Positions 16,078 to 25,397 of a stretch of DNA of 64,000 bases are shown piece after piece; position 1 is the first letter of the stretch; each line of letters opens with the position of its first letter. The position numbers and the translations under genes are program-made. Source of the stretch: Pseudomonadota bacterium (GTDB lineage: Bacteria; Pseudomonadota; Gammaproteobacteria; QQUJ01); NCBI GenBank assembly GCA_008501635.1, contig QQUJ01000022.1, positions 62,001 through 126,000 on the forward strand. The letters run 5' to 3'. Below the pieces are notes generated by a model. That model was not told where the DNA came from. It did not search any database and saw only the letters and a program-made list of their open reading frames with translations.

Positions 16078-16220
16078 ATTCATCTCTCCCTGGATACAGC
16101 GGGCGGGCGCCGCAGCGCAAAGTACTACCGTGGGGAGGATGCGGATGCGCGCTGTCGCACTGTTGACGGCGAACGCCCCTCCCTCGGGCTATGGAGAGAG
16201 CATAAGGGCGCGGATAGGGT

Positions 16221-16234
16221 GCGATAAATACGTG
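16221..16234. promoter_or_regulatory. Shared 14-base motif upstream of ferritin-like gene
   Basis: GCGATAAATACGTG, matching the site upstream of PilZ 1 in 13 of 14 bases. On the minus strand it reads CACGTATTTATCGC and lies ~145 bases before the start at 16077. A weaker relative (CGCATAAGTAC at 19564-19574) lies upstream of the MASE1 kinase. Presumed regulator site; inference. Confidence 0.4.
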
Positions 16235-16286
16235 TCATAACCTATGCCACTGGGCGCTGCGGGCCGGGAAGTGGCAGTGCGTACGC

Positions 16287-16910
16287 TCAGGCCTCCGCTC
16301 CGCACAGGCCGAAGCGCACCGCCAGGGCCGTCAGTTCCTGCGGGCTGTTGACCGCCATCTTCTCCATCACCCGCGCCCGCTGGATATCGACCGTGCGGTG
16401 ACTGGTGCCGAGGATGCGCCCGATCTCCTTGTTCGACTTGCCCGCGACGACCAGCGCCATCACCTCCCGCTCGCGCGGGGTGAGGTGCGCCAGGCGCTCC
16501 AGCACCCGGCGGCGCTCCACCTGCCCGGCGTGCAACCGCTCGGCCCTTGCCAGCGCCTCGTGGATGCGTTGCAGCAACTGCTCCTTGCGGAAGGGTTTTT
16601 CCAGAAAATCCAGCGCACCGCTGCGCATCGCGGAGACCGAGGTCGGTACATCGGCGTGGCCGGAGATGAAGATGATGGGCAACGCGACACCGCGTTCGGC
16701 GAGCCGCTTCTGCAGCTCCAGGCCGCTCATCCCCGGCATGCGCACATCGAGCAACAGGCAGGCGGGGCGATCGTCCTGATAGGCATCCAGAAACGCTTCC
16801 GCGCTGGCGTAGTCCTCCACCGCCCAACCGGCCACTTCGAGAATCAGGCTGAGCGACTCGCGCACGGCGCGATCATCGTCGACGATAAAGACCACCGACG
16901 TTTCGCTCAT
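16287..16910 (-). CDS. FixJ-family response regulator
   Basis: 207 residues: receiver domain (1-125) with acidic pocket DDD at 11-13, phosphoacceptor Asp55 in LLLDVRMPG, and Lys105 in DFLEKPF, then a LuxR-type HTH (~140-200) with LTPREREVMALVVAGKSNKE and RTVDIQRARVMEKM. This is the FixJ/StyR type of transcription activator. The start overlaps the end of the kinase gene by ATGA, so the pair is translated together. Likely targets are the neighbouring stress genes, which is inferred from position and shared motifs. Confidence 0.93.
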   Translation of the reverse strand: MSETSVVFIVDDDRAVRESLSLILEVAGWAVEDYASAEAFLDAYQDDRPACLLLDVRMPGMSGLELQKRLAERGVALPIIFISGHADVPTSVSAMRSGALDFLEKPFRKEQLLQRIHEALARAERLHAGQVERRRVLERLAHLTPREREVMALVVAGKSNKEIGRILGTSHRTVDIQRARVMEKMAVNSPQELTALAVRFGLCGAEA

Positions 16911-19450
16911 GGGCCGATCGGCACCGCTTCGTTGGGCGTCAGCGGCAGCACGACGCTCAATCTCGCACCTTCCTCACCGCCGGACCTGGCGCGCAGCCGG
17001 CCACCGTGGGCTTCGACGACGGACCGGCAGACGGCCAGGTTGATCCCGGCGCCCCGGTGACGGCCGGACCCCCAGAGATCGAACAGCTCCGCATCCGCGA
17101 CCGCCAAGAGACCCGGGCCGGTGTCCTGCACCGTCACCTCGGCCCACCCCTGATGGTGCGCCGTGTCGACCGTGACCTCCCGCCGCGGACTGGCGCTGCG
17201 TTGCATCGCCTCGAGGCTGTTGTACAACAGCGCGCTCAGCACCTGCTCGATCTGGTGCCGGTCTACCGTGACGCGGATCGCCGGCCTCGCCTCCGGGTAG
17301 TGGATACGCGTCCCGCTGCGCTCGGCCGCGGGGCTTACCTGCGCGATGGCGTACGTGATCATCGTGTCCAGGACCTCCGTCGTCCGCTCCCCTGCCCCCG
17401 CGCCAACCGCATCGCGCAGGCGGCGTGCAACCGCACTGGCACGCTGCGCCTCGTCGCAAGCCTGTTGCAGCACCTTCGGGAGCCGCTCGGAGGCGACGCC
17501 CTCCGCGGCGCTTGTCATCAACCGGGCGGCCTCGCAATAGTTGGTGAGGGCTGTCAGGGGCTGATTGAGTTCGTGGGCGAGGCTGGTGGCGATCTCCGCA
17601 ACCAGCGCGTGCTGCTCGGCCAGCGCCTGGTCGGCCCGCCCGCGCAGTTCCGCCTCCTGCGCCTCGCGCCGGGCGGTGACATCGACGAAGGTCCCGAGAA
17701 TCCGGCGCGCCGACCCGTCGGCTTCGCGCTCGAGCACTGAGTCGTGGGACAGCAGCCAGATCCAACGCCCGTCCGATCGGCGCAAGCGATATTCGATCTC
17801 CCGGGCATCGGCATCGCCGGTATTGGCGAGGGCCTCGCGGTGTCGAACAATGCGCGCGACGTCGTCGGGATGAAACAGGGCTAGGAACCGCTCGGCGGTC
17901 AGACTGTTGAGATCCTGCAGCGTGTAACCGGTCAGCGTGGTGTATTGGCTGTTGATGAACTCGAACCGATGGGCCTTCAGGTCATAGAGGCACAGGCCGT
18001 TCAAGGATCCCTCCAGCACCTTGTCCTTGAAGGCCTCGCTGGCGCGCAGCTCGGCGGCGGCAGTCTCGGCATCGCGCCGCGCCGAATCGAGCCGTTGGTA
18101 AAGGTCGATGTTGCCCAGCCCGACCGCGGCGGCCTCCGCCACGGCCTGAGCCAACGCCAGCTCCTCGCTGCTGGCCCGATGTCTGGCCGACCAGTAGCTG
18201 CCGATAGCGCCGCGCGGCTCGCCGTGGCCGATCGGCACCATGGCGAGGCTGCGCACGAAGGTCGCACGGTAGTGCTCATGGGGTAGGCGCGGGTCGGCAT
18301 AGACATCCTCGATGACGACCGGAGGCTCGTGGGGCATGCCCCACCCGGCGCTGTACGACTCAAGCGGGACGCGTTGCCCCTTCCACAGCGGACCGACGGC
18401 GTCCTCGTCGACGTAGTTGCACTCGGCGCCTTGGCGCAGGACGAAGGTCACGCCGTCGGCGCCGGTCAGCTCGCGGGTGGCACGGCATACGATCGTGGTC
18501 AGTTCGCGCAGGCTGCGCACGGCGCCGATCCGCTCGACGACCCTTGCCAGCTGCCGCAGCCGGTCGATGGCGCGGCGCTTGCCATCGACCGCTATCCCCA
18601 GCAGCAGGGTCGTCATACCCACCGTGGTCGCGAAGGTCCACAGCAACAGCTGGCGCTCCGTTGTTCTGAACAAGGCGAACGGCCCATGGCCGTTGGCGGT
18701 GGCGATCCCGGCGATCAGCACGGTGAGCGCGACGGCGAGCGCACTCCACCGCAAGGGCAGCCGCAAGGCGATCCATACCAGCAGCGGAACCGGCGCGAAG
18801 CCTAGCGGCAAGCCCATGTCCTCGCCCAGGGTCAGCAGCCCGAAACCGATCGCGGTGGCGAGCGCCAGCAACACCAGGGAGGCGATTGTCTCGCCGGCAG
18901 GATGCGGCAGCCGCCAGGCGCTACCGTCGCCCACCCAGAGCAGCACCAGGGGGGCCATCAGCAACACGCCGCTGGCATTGCCGAGCCAGCCGAACAATCC
19001 GACGGAGAGGGCATCCAGTGAATCCGCTCCCGCGAACAGAACCCCGAAGGCGACAATGCCCGCACCCACCAGTCCGGCGACGACGCCACCATGAAAGGTG
19101 AGGGCGAGCGCGTGGTTCACGTGCCGCAGCTGTGCGTTGAAGCGCGCGCTGCGGCTTAACAGCCACGCACCTGCGAGCGCCATGAGGGTGCCACTCAGAA
19201 TCGCCGCAACGATCTCTCCTCCCGAATGCCCGGCTTCCCAGGTCACCAGCGCGCTGCCCAGCGCAACGCCTGGCCACAGACCGATACCGAAACGCAACAA
19301 CACCGCGAGCGCCACGCCCGCGGGTGGCCAGATTGCTCCTGCTGCATGCCCGGGTTCGAGGGCGTCGATAGCCAGCCCGACTTGTCCGGCCAGGAAGTAA
19401 CCGAGGCCGAGCGCGGCAATGCCGAATGGATAGCTCAACGCTTTGGGCAT
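16907..19450 (-). CDS. MASE1-GAF-PAS sensor histidine kinase
   Basis: 847 residues. Residues 1-300 form a MASE1 membrane sensor with about eight helices (AGAIWPPAGVALAVLLRFG, then WLGNASGVLLMAPLVLLW). About 310-460 is a GAF domain, 470-600 a PAS-PAC module (ITLTGYTL-like, ending GTFVDVTARREAQ). The HisKA part has His626 in SLAHELNQPLTAL; the ATPase part has N744 (LLYNSLEAM), DTGPGL and an RHRGAGINLAVCRSVVEAHG lid. The FixL-like HELNQPL box fits the FixJ-type partner. No heme-ligand motif is evident, so the signal is unknown. The closing domain lacks the usual FxxF box (ELFDLWGSG instead). Confidence 0.92.
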   Translation of the reverse strand: MPKALSYPFGIAALGLGYFLAGQVGLAIDALEPGHAAGAIWPPAGVALAVLLRFGIGLWPGVALGSALVTWEAGHSGGEIVAAILSGTLMALAGAWLLSRSARFNAQLRHVNHALALTFHGGVVAGLVGAGIVAFGVLFAGADSLDALSVGLFGWLGNASGVLLMAPLVLLWVGDGSAWRLPHPAGETIASLVLLALATAIGFGLLTLGEDMGLPLGFAPVPLLVWIALRLPLRWSALAVALTVLIAGIATANGHGPFALFRTTERQLLLWTFATTVGMTTLLLGIAVDGKRRAIDRLRQLARVVERIGAVRSLRELTTIVCRATRELTGADGVTFVLRQGAECNYVDEDAVGPLWKGQRVPLESYSAGWGMPHEPPVVIEDVYADPRLPHEHYRATFVRSLAMVPIGHGEPRGAIGSYWSARHRASSEELALAQAVAEAAAVGLGNIDLYQRLDSARRDAETAAAELRASEAFKDKVLEGSLNGLCLYDLKAHRFEFINSQYTTLTGYTLQDLNSLTAERFLALFHPDDVARIVRHREALANTGDADAREIEYRLRRSDGRWIWLLSHDSVLEREADGSARRILGTFVDVTARREAQEAELRGRADQALAEQHALVAEIATSLAHELNQPLTALTNYCEAARLMTSAAEGVASERLPKVLQQACDEAQRASAVARRLRDAVGAGAGERTTEVLDTMITYAIAQVSPAAERSGTRIHYPEARPAIRVTVDRHQIEQVLSALLYNSLEAMQRSASPRREVTVDTAHHQGWAEVTVQDTGPGLLAVADAELFDLWGSGRHRGAGINLAVCRSVVEAHGGRLRARSGGEEGARLSVVLPLTPNEAVPIGP

Positions 19451-19667
19451 GGCGTCAAGAGCACGGTGGCGTACGGTGATGTGACTTTATTCGGTCTGAC
19501 CGGCATAGGTTTCACCCATGGTGACAGCTGAAGGTACGATCGAAACCCGAAGCGGCGCAATTCGCATAAGTACCTATACAGCTGCGATCCGTAAATGGTT
19601 ACACCGCTCACCCCAGCAGGTTGCTTCGAGCCCGACACGAGCTCGCTTTCACCGATCGGCCCGATCG

Positions 19668-21827
19668 TTACCGAATCGGCGCCCTGTTGCCGTTCAACGG
19701 CAAATCGAAACTCAGGGTCGTGCCCTCGCCCGGCACCGACGCCACCGTCAGACGCCCGCCGTGGGCCTCGATGATGGAACGGCTGATGGCGAGCCCCATG
19801 CCTATACCGTGCTCTTTGGTGCTAAAGAAGGGCTCGAAGATCTGCGGTAATGATTCCGCGGCAATCCCCGGACCAGTGTCCACGAACTCCGCCCGTACCT
19901 TGCCCCCCGGCTGGCGCAGGGTGCGTATGGTCAAGATCCGCCGGGCCGGGGGGTTTTCCCGCATCGCCTCCAGCGCGTTGTGCACGATGTTGAGAATGAC
20001 CTGTTCGATCTGCACGTCATCAACGGCCACGGGGGGCAGCTCAGCGCTCAATTCGTAGCACAGGCGCAAGCCGGCCCGATCGATGTCGCTGGTGAGGAAC
20101 TGCAGCACCTCCTCGATCAGGAAATTGATACTGGTACGTTTGCGCTGGGGCGGCTCCCGGCGCACAAAGCTGCGGATGCGGCGAATGATCTCCCCGGCGC
20201 GGTTGGCCTGACCGGCGATATCCCGCAAGGCCCCGCGCAGGGTTGGCGCATCGGCAGCACCGGCCGCGGTCATCTCCAGGCACGCTTCGGCGTAGTTCGA
20301 GATCGCCATCAGCGGCTGGTTCACCTCGTGCGCCAGGCTGGTCGCCATCTCGCCCAGGGTGGTGAGACGCGCCACGTGGGCCAGTTCGTTCTGGCGGCGG
20401 CGCGCCTCTTCGCGGGCCAACCGCTCCCGGGTCATATCCTGGTCCTGCACCACGATTTCGACGATGTCGCCGCCCATGCGGATCGGGTGGATGTGCAGGC
20501 GCGCCCACCACTTGCGCCCGACGGCGCCGAACCGTGCGTCAGCGTCGTATTCGAATTCGGGAGTCGTCACCGCCTCGCCGCCAAATCCTCTGCGCAGGGT
20601 GGGCAGGATGCCCAAGGCTTGCAGCTGCAGATCTTCGAGGATGTTGTAGTTTCGCAGCTGTTCGACAGTGACACCCCAGCGGGACAGACAAGCGGGATTC
20701 GCCTCCTTGAACGTACCGTCCGGTGCATACAGGACAGTGCTCACCGGCGACTGCTCGAGCAGCGCACGAAAGCGCTGCTCCGAGACGCGCAGCGCCCGCT
20801 CCGCCGCCAGACGCTGGGTGATGTCGACCATGGCGACCACGATGCGCCCGAGGGTGTGCCCGTGATCGGGTGCGACATGGACGTGCATGATCACATCGCG
20901 CACCGCGCCGTCACAACAGCGCAGCGAGGTTTCGATGACGAACTGAGACCCTCCCCGCCACAGCAGTCCAAAGGCCTTGGCCAGTGCGCGCCAGGAGCGG
21001 GCGGTCAGCAGGGCGGCGATACCCTGCAGAAGATGATCCTTGCGCGGCATCGCCACCAGCTCCAGCGCCGCCTGGTTGACATCGACGATGCGCATGCGGC
21101 GGATGCATTGGTGGATGATCGGTCGATCGCGACGCGGAACATCGCCCAGGCTCATCGACTGCGGTTCCGGCAATCCGGCGAGCAAATCGCGAACCGCAAA
21201 GAGATCGACTTCCCAGAGCGGCAGCGGCGAATCATCGAACAGGCTGCGATAACGCCTCTCGCTCCCCCGCAGCGCCTGCTCGGCGTTATGACTGGTGGTG
21301 ATATCGATCAGCGCGATGCGAAACCGGGGGGGCGCCTCCTCTCCGTTCTCGATCGTGGTTCCCTTCAACCGCAGGTGGCGATTGGGAGACGCCCGGGTGA
21401 CCAGCTGCAGCCCGCTGACGGTGAGCCGCCCGGCACCCCCCAGTGCACGCAGGAAATCGAAGAAACGCTTGATATCCGGGCTCCGCAACCAGCCTGTCAA
21501 TGGCAGGCCGATGAGGTTGGCGCGCGGCTGGTCGAGCATGCTTGCCGCGGTAAGGTTGATCTCGTCGATGCGGCCCCGCTGGTCTACGATCAGGTATCCG
21601 ACCGGCGCGAAATCGTAGAGATCGGCGTAGCGGACGCGCGCCTCCTCGAGCAGCTGCTGCGATTCGCGCAGCTCGCGGTTCTGCATCTCCAGTTCGACCT
21701 GATGGACCCGAAGCTCCTCGGCGAGTTGCGCGGCCCGCCCCTGGTCCTCAGCCTGCTGCGAGTGGCGTTGCAGCTGCTGCAGTTCCTCGATCAGCGCCTC
21801 GCGGGACAGCTTTGAGTAATCCGTCAT
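19668..21827 (-). CDS. PAS-domain sensor histidine kinase, soluble
   Basis: 719 residues with no membrane segment. An N-terminal coiled coil (~5-70, LIEELQQLQRHSQQAEDQGR) is followed by three PAS-type modules (about 75-195, 195-355 and 360-490, each joined by ERALR/EQALRGSERRYRSLF linkers). The kinase core has His500 in SLAHEVNQPLMAISNYAEAC, N617 (IVHNALEAM), DTGPGI, FEPFFSTKEHGIGMGLAISR. The HEVNQPL box puts it in the FixL-like group. It has no receiver gene next to it other than the FixJ-type regulator 3 kb downstream, so both kinases may feed the same regulator. 217 bases separate it from the MASE1 kinase. Confidence 0.92.
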   Translation of the reverse strand: MTDYSKLSREALIEELQQLQRHSQQAEDQGRAAQLAEELRVHQVELEMQNRELRESQQLLEEARVRYADLYDFAPVGYLIVDQRGRIDEINLTAASMLDQPRANLIGLPLTGWLRSPDIKRFFDFLRALGGAGRLTVSGLQLVTRASPNRHLRLKGTTIENGEEAPPRFRIALIDITTSHNAEQALRGSERRYRSLFDDSPLPLWEVDLFAVRDLLAGLPEPQSMSLGDVPRRDRPIIHQCIRRMRIVDVNQAALELVAMPRKDHLLQGIAALLTARSWRALAKAFGLLWRGGSQFVIETSLRCCDGAVRDVIMHVHVAPDHGHTLGRIVVAMVDITQRLAAERALRVSEQRFRALLEQSPVSTVLYAPDGTFKEANPACLSRWGVTVEQLRNYNILEDLQLQALGILPTLRRGFGGEAVTTPEFEYDADARFGAVGRKWWARLHIHPIRMGGDIVEIVVQDQDMTRERLAREEARRRQNELAHVARLTTLGEMATSLAHEVNQPLMAISNYAEACLEMTAAGAADAPTLRGALRDIAGQANRAGEIIRRIRSFVRREPPQRKRTSINFLIEEVLQFLTSDIDRAGLRLCYELSAELPPVAVDDVQIEQVILNIVHNALEAMRENPPARRILTIRTLRQPGGKVRAEFVDTGPGIAAESLPQIFEPFFSTKEHGIGMGLAISRSIIEAHGGRLTVASVPGEGTTLSFDLPLNGNRAPIR

Positions 21828-21861
21828 GATTCCCCCGTGAATCCGCGTTACCCCGACGCCG

Positions 21862-22026
21862 TCATTCGTGGCGGCCTTCGCGGATGCTGCGCGCTCTCCC
21901 TTCGGTCAGCGTCGCTGAACGAGGGGCGGGGGGCCTTTTCTTCGGAGCAGTACGCTTCGCGGCAACAGACTTTTTCCTGGCGGGTGGCTTTTTGACGGTG
22001 CTCTTGTCGGTCTTCATTATGGCCAT
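21862..22026 (-). CDS. Small basic Lys/Ala/Pro protein
   Basis: A 54-residue frame: MAIMKTDKSTVKKPPARKKS, then VAAKRTAPKKRPPAPRSATL and a short end rich in Arg. The KKPPARKK/AAKR/APKK pattern is that of histone-H1-like tails that bind DNA. There is no strong ribosome-binding site, and a start at 22017 is equally possible. It lies just upstream of the PAS kinase on the same strand. Could be a chance frame, but the composition is unlike non-coding DNA here. Confidence 0.45.
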   Translation of the reverse strand: MAIMKTDKSTVKKPPARKKSVAAKRTAPKKRPPAPRSATLTEGRARSIREGRHE

Positions 22027-22197
22027 GACGTGCGCAGTCGCTTTTCCGGTGGGCCGGATCAGAATAACGCCTATTGAGCTGCGACACATCGGATAAACCG
22101 CAAGATCCTGCCGCGCGATGCCCTGTCCGGCATGGCCAGGAGCGCTCACTTCGCGGACTGCAATGTTGTTGCTGGTACGCAACGAGTGCCATCGCAG

Positions 22198-22908
22198 TCA
22201 GTCCGCGCTGTGCTTGCTACGCGCCCTTCTGTGGCACCTGTAGACCATCCACCCATAGGCCGCGAGCAGCACCGGCGAGAGCATCACCGAAACATAGGTG
22301 ATCAGCAGCAGGATCACGTAGGCGGCATCATTCGCTGATTTTTCATGTTCCTCCAGCCCCGCCATTAGTCTGAAAACCACATGTTCGAGATTGAGCGCGG
22401 TCAGCGCGCTGACGATCAGGGTGAGCGGCAGAAAGCAGGCGACGAAAATCGTGAATCCCGACAGCTTTGCAGACCGTTTGAGGTAGAGATAAAGCAGCAC
22501 CACGCGCCATGCGGCCACCACGGCCAGGAACCACACATTGATGGTTTGAGCCGTTTCCAACGTGAAGACACGCTCCACGGGAATGGCGTAGAGCAGGGCC
22601 GGAGGCGAGGTCAGCGTCACGAACAGCAACACGCCTCGGTACGACCAGTTCTGCGGTTTCAGCGGATGGATGATCCCCCACAGAACCAGTGCCAGAAAGA
22701 AGACATAGACCACCGATCCCAAACCGAGGGTTTGCCATAGATCGGCGCGCGGATTGTCCCAATAACGCCCTACCCCGCAGAGCCAGGTAACCAGCAATCC
22801 GAAGGCCAGGTAGTGATTGAACAATGATGGATCGGGCTGGAACGGGCGAAAGCTCAGGAGCCGAAACTCGTCGGAGAGAATCTTATTCAGTACGGCAGAT
22901 TGGGACAT
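22198..22908 (-). CDS. Multi-pass membrane protein, unknown (Yip1-like?)
   Basis: 236 residues from the ATG at 22908, which has GAGAG eight bases upstream. About six hydrophobic helices: near 45, 68, 96, 128, 160 and 205. The start SDEFRLLSFRPFQPDPSLFN and the helix arrangement recall Yip1-type proteins, but I see no decisive motif. Charged loops are short. Same strand as its VIT-like neighbour upstream and the kinases downstream. Confidence 0.6.
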   Translation of the reverse strand: MSQSAVLNKILSDEFRLLSFRPFQPDPSLFNHYLAFGLLVTWLCGVGRYWDNPRADLWQTLGLGSVVYVFFLALVLWGIIHPLKPQNWSYRGVLLFVTLTSPPALLYAIPVERVFTLETAQTINVWFLAVVAAWRVVLLYLYLKRSAKLSGFTIFVACFLPLTLIVSALTALNLEHVVFRLMAGLEEHEKSANDAAYVILLLITYVSVMLSPVLLAAYGWMVYRCHRRARSKHSAD

Positions 22909-22972
22909 CGCCAACGCTCTCGATTCCATAAATATGGGTGTGCTACGCCCACTCTACGAATGACCCGTTTGA

Positions 22973-23455
22973 CTATGCAAACGCTATTGCCACCCAATCT
23001 CCGACATAGTGGGTGGCGACAATGACGACAACGGCAATCAGCAGGTGCTCACCCACCACCGGGAGCGCGGACTCGCCGCGATGACGGGCCAGGCGCCAGG
23101 AGAGCACGGTCAGCAGCAGCAACCCCCACACCACAGCGACGACGATGGCGGTACTCAGTTCGAACAGAAAGATCGGCACCAGAAAGGTCAGCGCCACCGC
23201 CATCTTAGTGATCAAGGTGGCAATGGTGGCTTCCCAGATGGCCAGCGTGTTACGCGTCGCTCTGGACTCCTCGGCGACGTGGATGCCCAGCGCATCGGAA
23301 CAGGCATCGGCAATGGCGATGGTGATGACGCCGCCGGCGACCGCCAACGTGGAGTGCGTACCCGAGTGCAGACCCACCATCAGGCCCAGCGTGGTGATCA
23401 CACCGGAGGTAAGTCCGAAGCTCAGTCCAGTAATCCACGATTGCTTCAGGTCCAT
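22973..23455 (-). CDS. VIT family membrane protein 2
   Basis: 160 residues with about five helices. WITGLSFGLTSGVITTLGLM and AIADACSDALGIHVAEESRA match the first two blocks of VIT1/CCC1-type transporters, including the small-residue motif and the conserved acidic residues (D in helix 2, EES after it). The start at 23455 opens with the usual short hydrophilic MDLKQSW; a TTG at 23479 is also possible. It probably transports Fe2+ or Mn2+ across the inner membrane, as in the family. It differs clearly from the VIT-like gene at 10573. Confidence 0.8.
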   Translation of the reverse strand: MDLKQSWITGLSFGLTSGVITTLGLMVGLHSGTHSTLAVAGGVITIAIADACSDALGIHVAEESRATRNTLAIWEATIATLITKMAVALTFLVPIFLFELSTAIVVAVVWGLLLLTVLSWRLARHRGESALPVVGEHLLIAVVVIVATHYVGDWVAIAFA

Positions 23456-23987
23456 CGCAACAGCTCGATTTTCACTCAACAGGTAGGGTGGATCCTGGGG
23501 TAACGGTAAATCCTCCTTGCCTATGCACGCTACCCCGCAAACCCTGTTGCCGGTCTCTACCGTGAGGGCAAAAAGACGAAACCACTCCTCTTCCTAGCTT
23601 CTCGACTCGGGTTCCAAACTTCGTTCTACCTCCTCCATCCATGGAATCGTCCCCAATGGAGAAGGGACTCGGTTGCAGGATGCTATCTGGCGCCCCGCTT
23701 ATTGGCACGTGATTCCGTTGAGCGGGAAAAGAACACTTCAGTGCCTTCGGCTATTGCGCGACCTTCCCCTTCGCTGCGTTCGCGGTAGAACTTACCGGAC
23801 GACGGGAGGAGGCGGTAATGCATGAACCGGCAGTGCACTTGCAGGATGGGCGCAGCCCAAGCTACCGATCGGTTCACGAGCAAGACCGCGAAGTCGGAAT
23901 CGACGAGTCCGGGGAGTTGGCAACCTGACCCGGCAGTGATCCGCGGCAAGCCGCGCCACGGGTGGAGATCGATACCGAACGGCCCTG
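23456..23987. other. Gene-free stretch
   Basis: About 530 bases without a convincing gene on either strand. Open frames here are low in coding character and match nothing I know. No clear repeat, RNA gene or terminator is seen. Confidence 0.45.
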
Positions 23988-24581
23988 CTACGCGCCCATC
24001 TTCTGCCAGTGGAAGACACGCATGGGAGGAATATTGAGGAACTCCGTCACCATCTCTCCCGGGCCCAGGAGCGGCCGACACAACCGGGCGACCTGCGGAC
24101 TCACCTGATACGCCACAAAACGACCATGGGGAGCGAGCGAGGCCGCGACGGCCTCGAGTATTCGGGAACCGATGCCCGGATCCATGGTGGAGAAGGGGAT
24201 ACCGGAGACGATGGCATCCGGTGCACCCAGATCATAGCGCGCCATGATCTGCTTCAGGTCGCACGCACTGCCCAAGTGCGCAATCAGGCGCTCATCCTCG
24301 ACACGACTTATTAGTGAGTGGAAATGCGGGTTGATCTCGATGGTGAGCAGTCTGGCATGGCGCGGCATCGCTTTCAGCAAAGCACGGGTGGTCCCTCCCG
24401 TGCCGGGACCCAGTTCGACTATCACGTTGGCAGAAGCGATCCTCGCCGCCGCGACGACGCGCCGTTCGAGAAAACGTGAACTGGGAATGATCGAGCCGAT
24501 CTGCAGGGGGTGTTTGAGGAATTGCCGGATAAAAACGAAATGGCCGTTCAACAGGCGGGCAATGGGCTGTGTGTCTGGCAT
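23988..24581 (-). CDS. PmtA-like SAM-dependent methyltransferase
   Basis: 197 residues. FIRQFLKHPLQIGSIIPSSR at the start and VIVELGPGTGGTTRALL (SAM motif I) are the hallmarks of the short phospholipid N-methyltransferase/rRNA adenine dimethylase-like family. Later motifs: LLTIEINPHFHSLI (acidic loop) and DAIVSGIPFSTMD (motif IV). The reaction would be SAM-dependent methylation, perhaps of phosphatidylethanolamine at the membrane face; this is family inference. It stands alone between two gene-poor stretches. Confidence 0.8.
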   Translation of the reverse strand: MPDTQPIARLLNGHFVFIRQFLKHPLQIGSIIPSSRFLERRVVAAARIASANVIVELGPGTGGTTRALLKAMPRHARLLTIEINPHFHSLISRVEDERLIAHLGSACDLKQIMARYDLGAPDAIVSGIPFSTMDPGIGSRILEAVAASLAPHGRFVAYQVSPQVARLCRPLLGPGEMVTEFLNIPPMRVFHWQKMGA

Positions 24582-24840
24582 CGGGCAGTTTCCGAGGTAT
24601 TGTTGCTTTTAGGATCGATCCCAAAACCACTCAACTACAAAACAAAAATCTTCCCCACAAAAACTCAGATCATCGAAGCCCATTCAATCACAATACTTCA
24701 AGGGTAAACAACCAGCACCACAGTCAGGCGGCGGAACCGCTCGATCTCCCCGGGAGGCGATCAAAGTTCACCGTTGCAGGAACGCCGCACACTGCGACCC
24801 GTCCCTTTTCCCGTTCTGGCGGCACGCGCACAACTTCGGG

Positions 24841-25224
24841 TCAGAGCACCATCACCCCTTCGACTTCCACGTCCACACCTTTCGGTAGTTCCTTCACACC
24901 CACCGCCGCACGCGCCGGATAAGGTTCCTGGAAGTAGCGCATCATCACTTCGTTGACGGCGCCGAAGTTGGTGAGATCAGTGAGGTAGATGTTGAGTTTG
25001 ACGAAATCGGCCAGAGTGCCACCCGCGGCGGCGGCGACTGCGGCTAGATTGTCGAATACGCGCACCGCCTGCGCCTCGAAGCTGTCCATGACCAATTCCA
25101 TGGTGGCGGGGTCGAGGGGGATCTGACCGGAGCAGTAGACCGTGTTGCCTGCCCTGACCGCTTGCGAGTAAGGACCGATGGCGGCGGGGGCCTTATCGGT
25201 CTGAATGATTGTTTTTTCTGTCAT
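24841..25224 (-). CDS. ridA: RidA family 2-iminobutanoate/2-iminopropanoate deaminase
   Basis: 127 residues from the ATG at 25224, the usual length. Family motifs are present: [44 protein letters not shown] and the C-terminal catalytic-pocket block [21 protein letters not shown], including the Arg needed for substrate binding. RidA hydrolyses reactive imines from amino-acid oxidation. It follows dadA on the same strand, which makes sense because DadA produces imino acids. Confidence 0.93.
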   Translation of the reverse strand: MTEKTIIQTDKAPAAIGPYSQAVRAGNTVYCSGQIPLDPATMELVMDSFEAQAVRVFDNLAAVAAAAGGTLADFVKLNIYLTDLTNFGAVNEVMMRYFQEPYPARAAVGVKELPKGVDVEVEGVMVL

Positions 25225-25397
25225 GGGGCGTCGCTCTCCGCTGGGTGAGTTGATGCAAACACCAATAAGACCGCAACTCTCGCAGAGACGCAAAGAGTGC
25301 AAAGAAATTCACAAATGATTGACGTGGCGCTCTATGCGGCTTGGCGAGAGACAAGCTTCGTTCAGCCTAGCTGAAAAAAGTCGACAAGAGCGAACCG

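Noticed and set aside
23683-24081. Minus-strand frame overlapping the end of the methyltransferase gene
   Set aside because: It is antisense-frame noise that runs over the methyltransferase in a different frame; no coding signature.
25258-25312. GCAGAGACGCAAAGAGTGCAAAG, periodic sequence upstream of ridA
   Set aside because: It resembles the dispersed intergenic CGCAAAGACGCAAAG type of repeat but is single and imperfect, so I do not call it a repeat feature.
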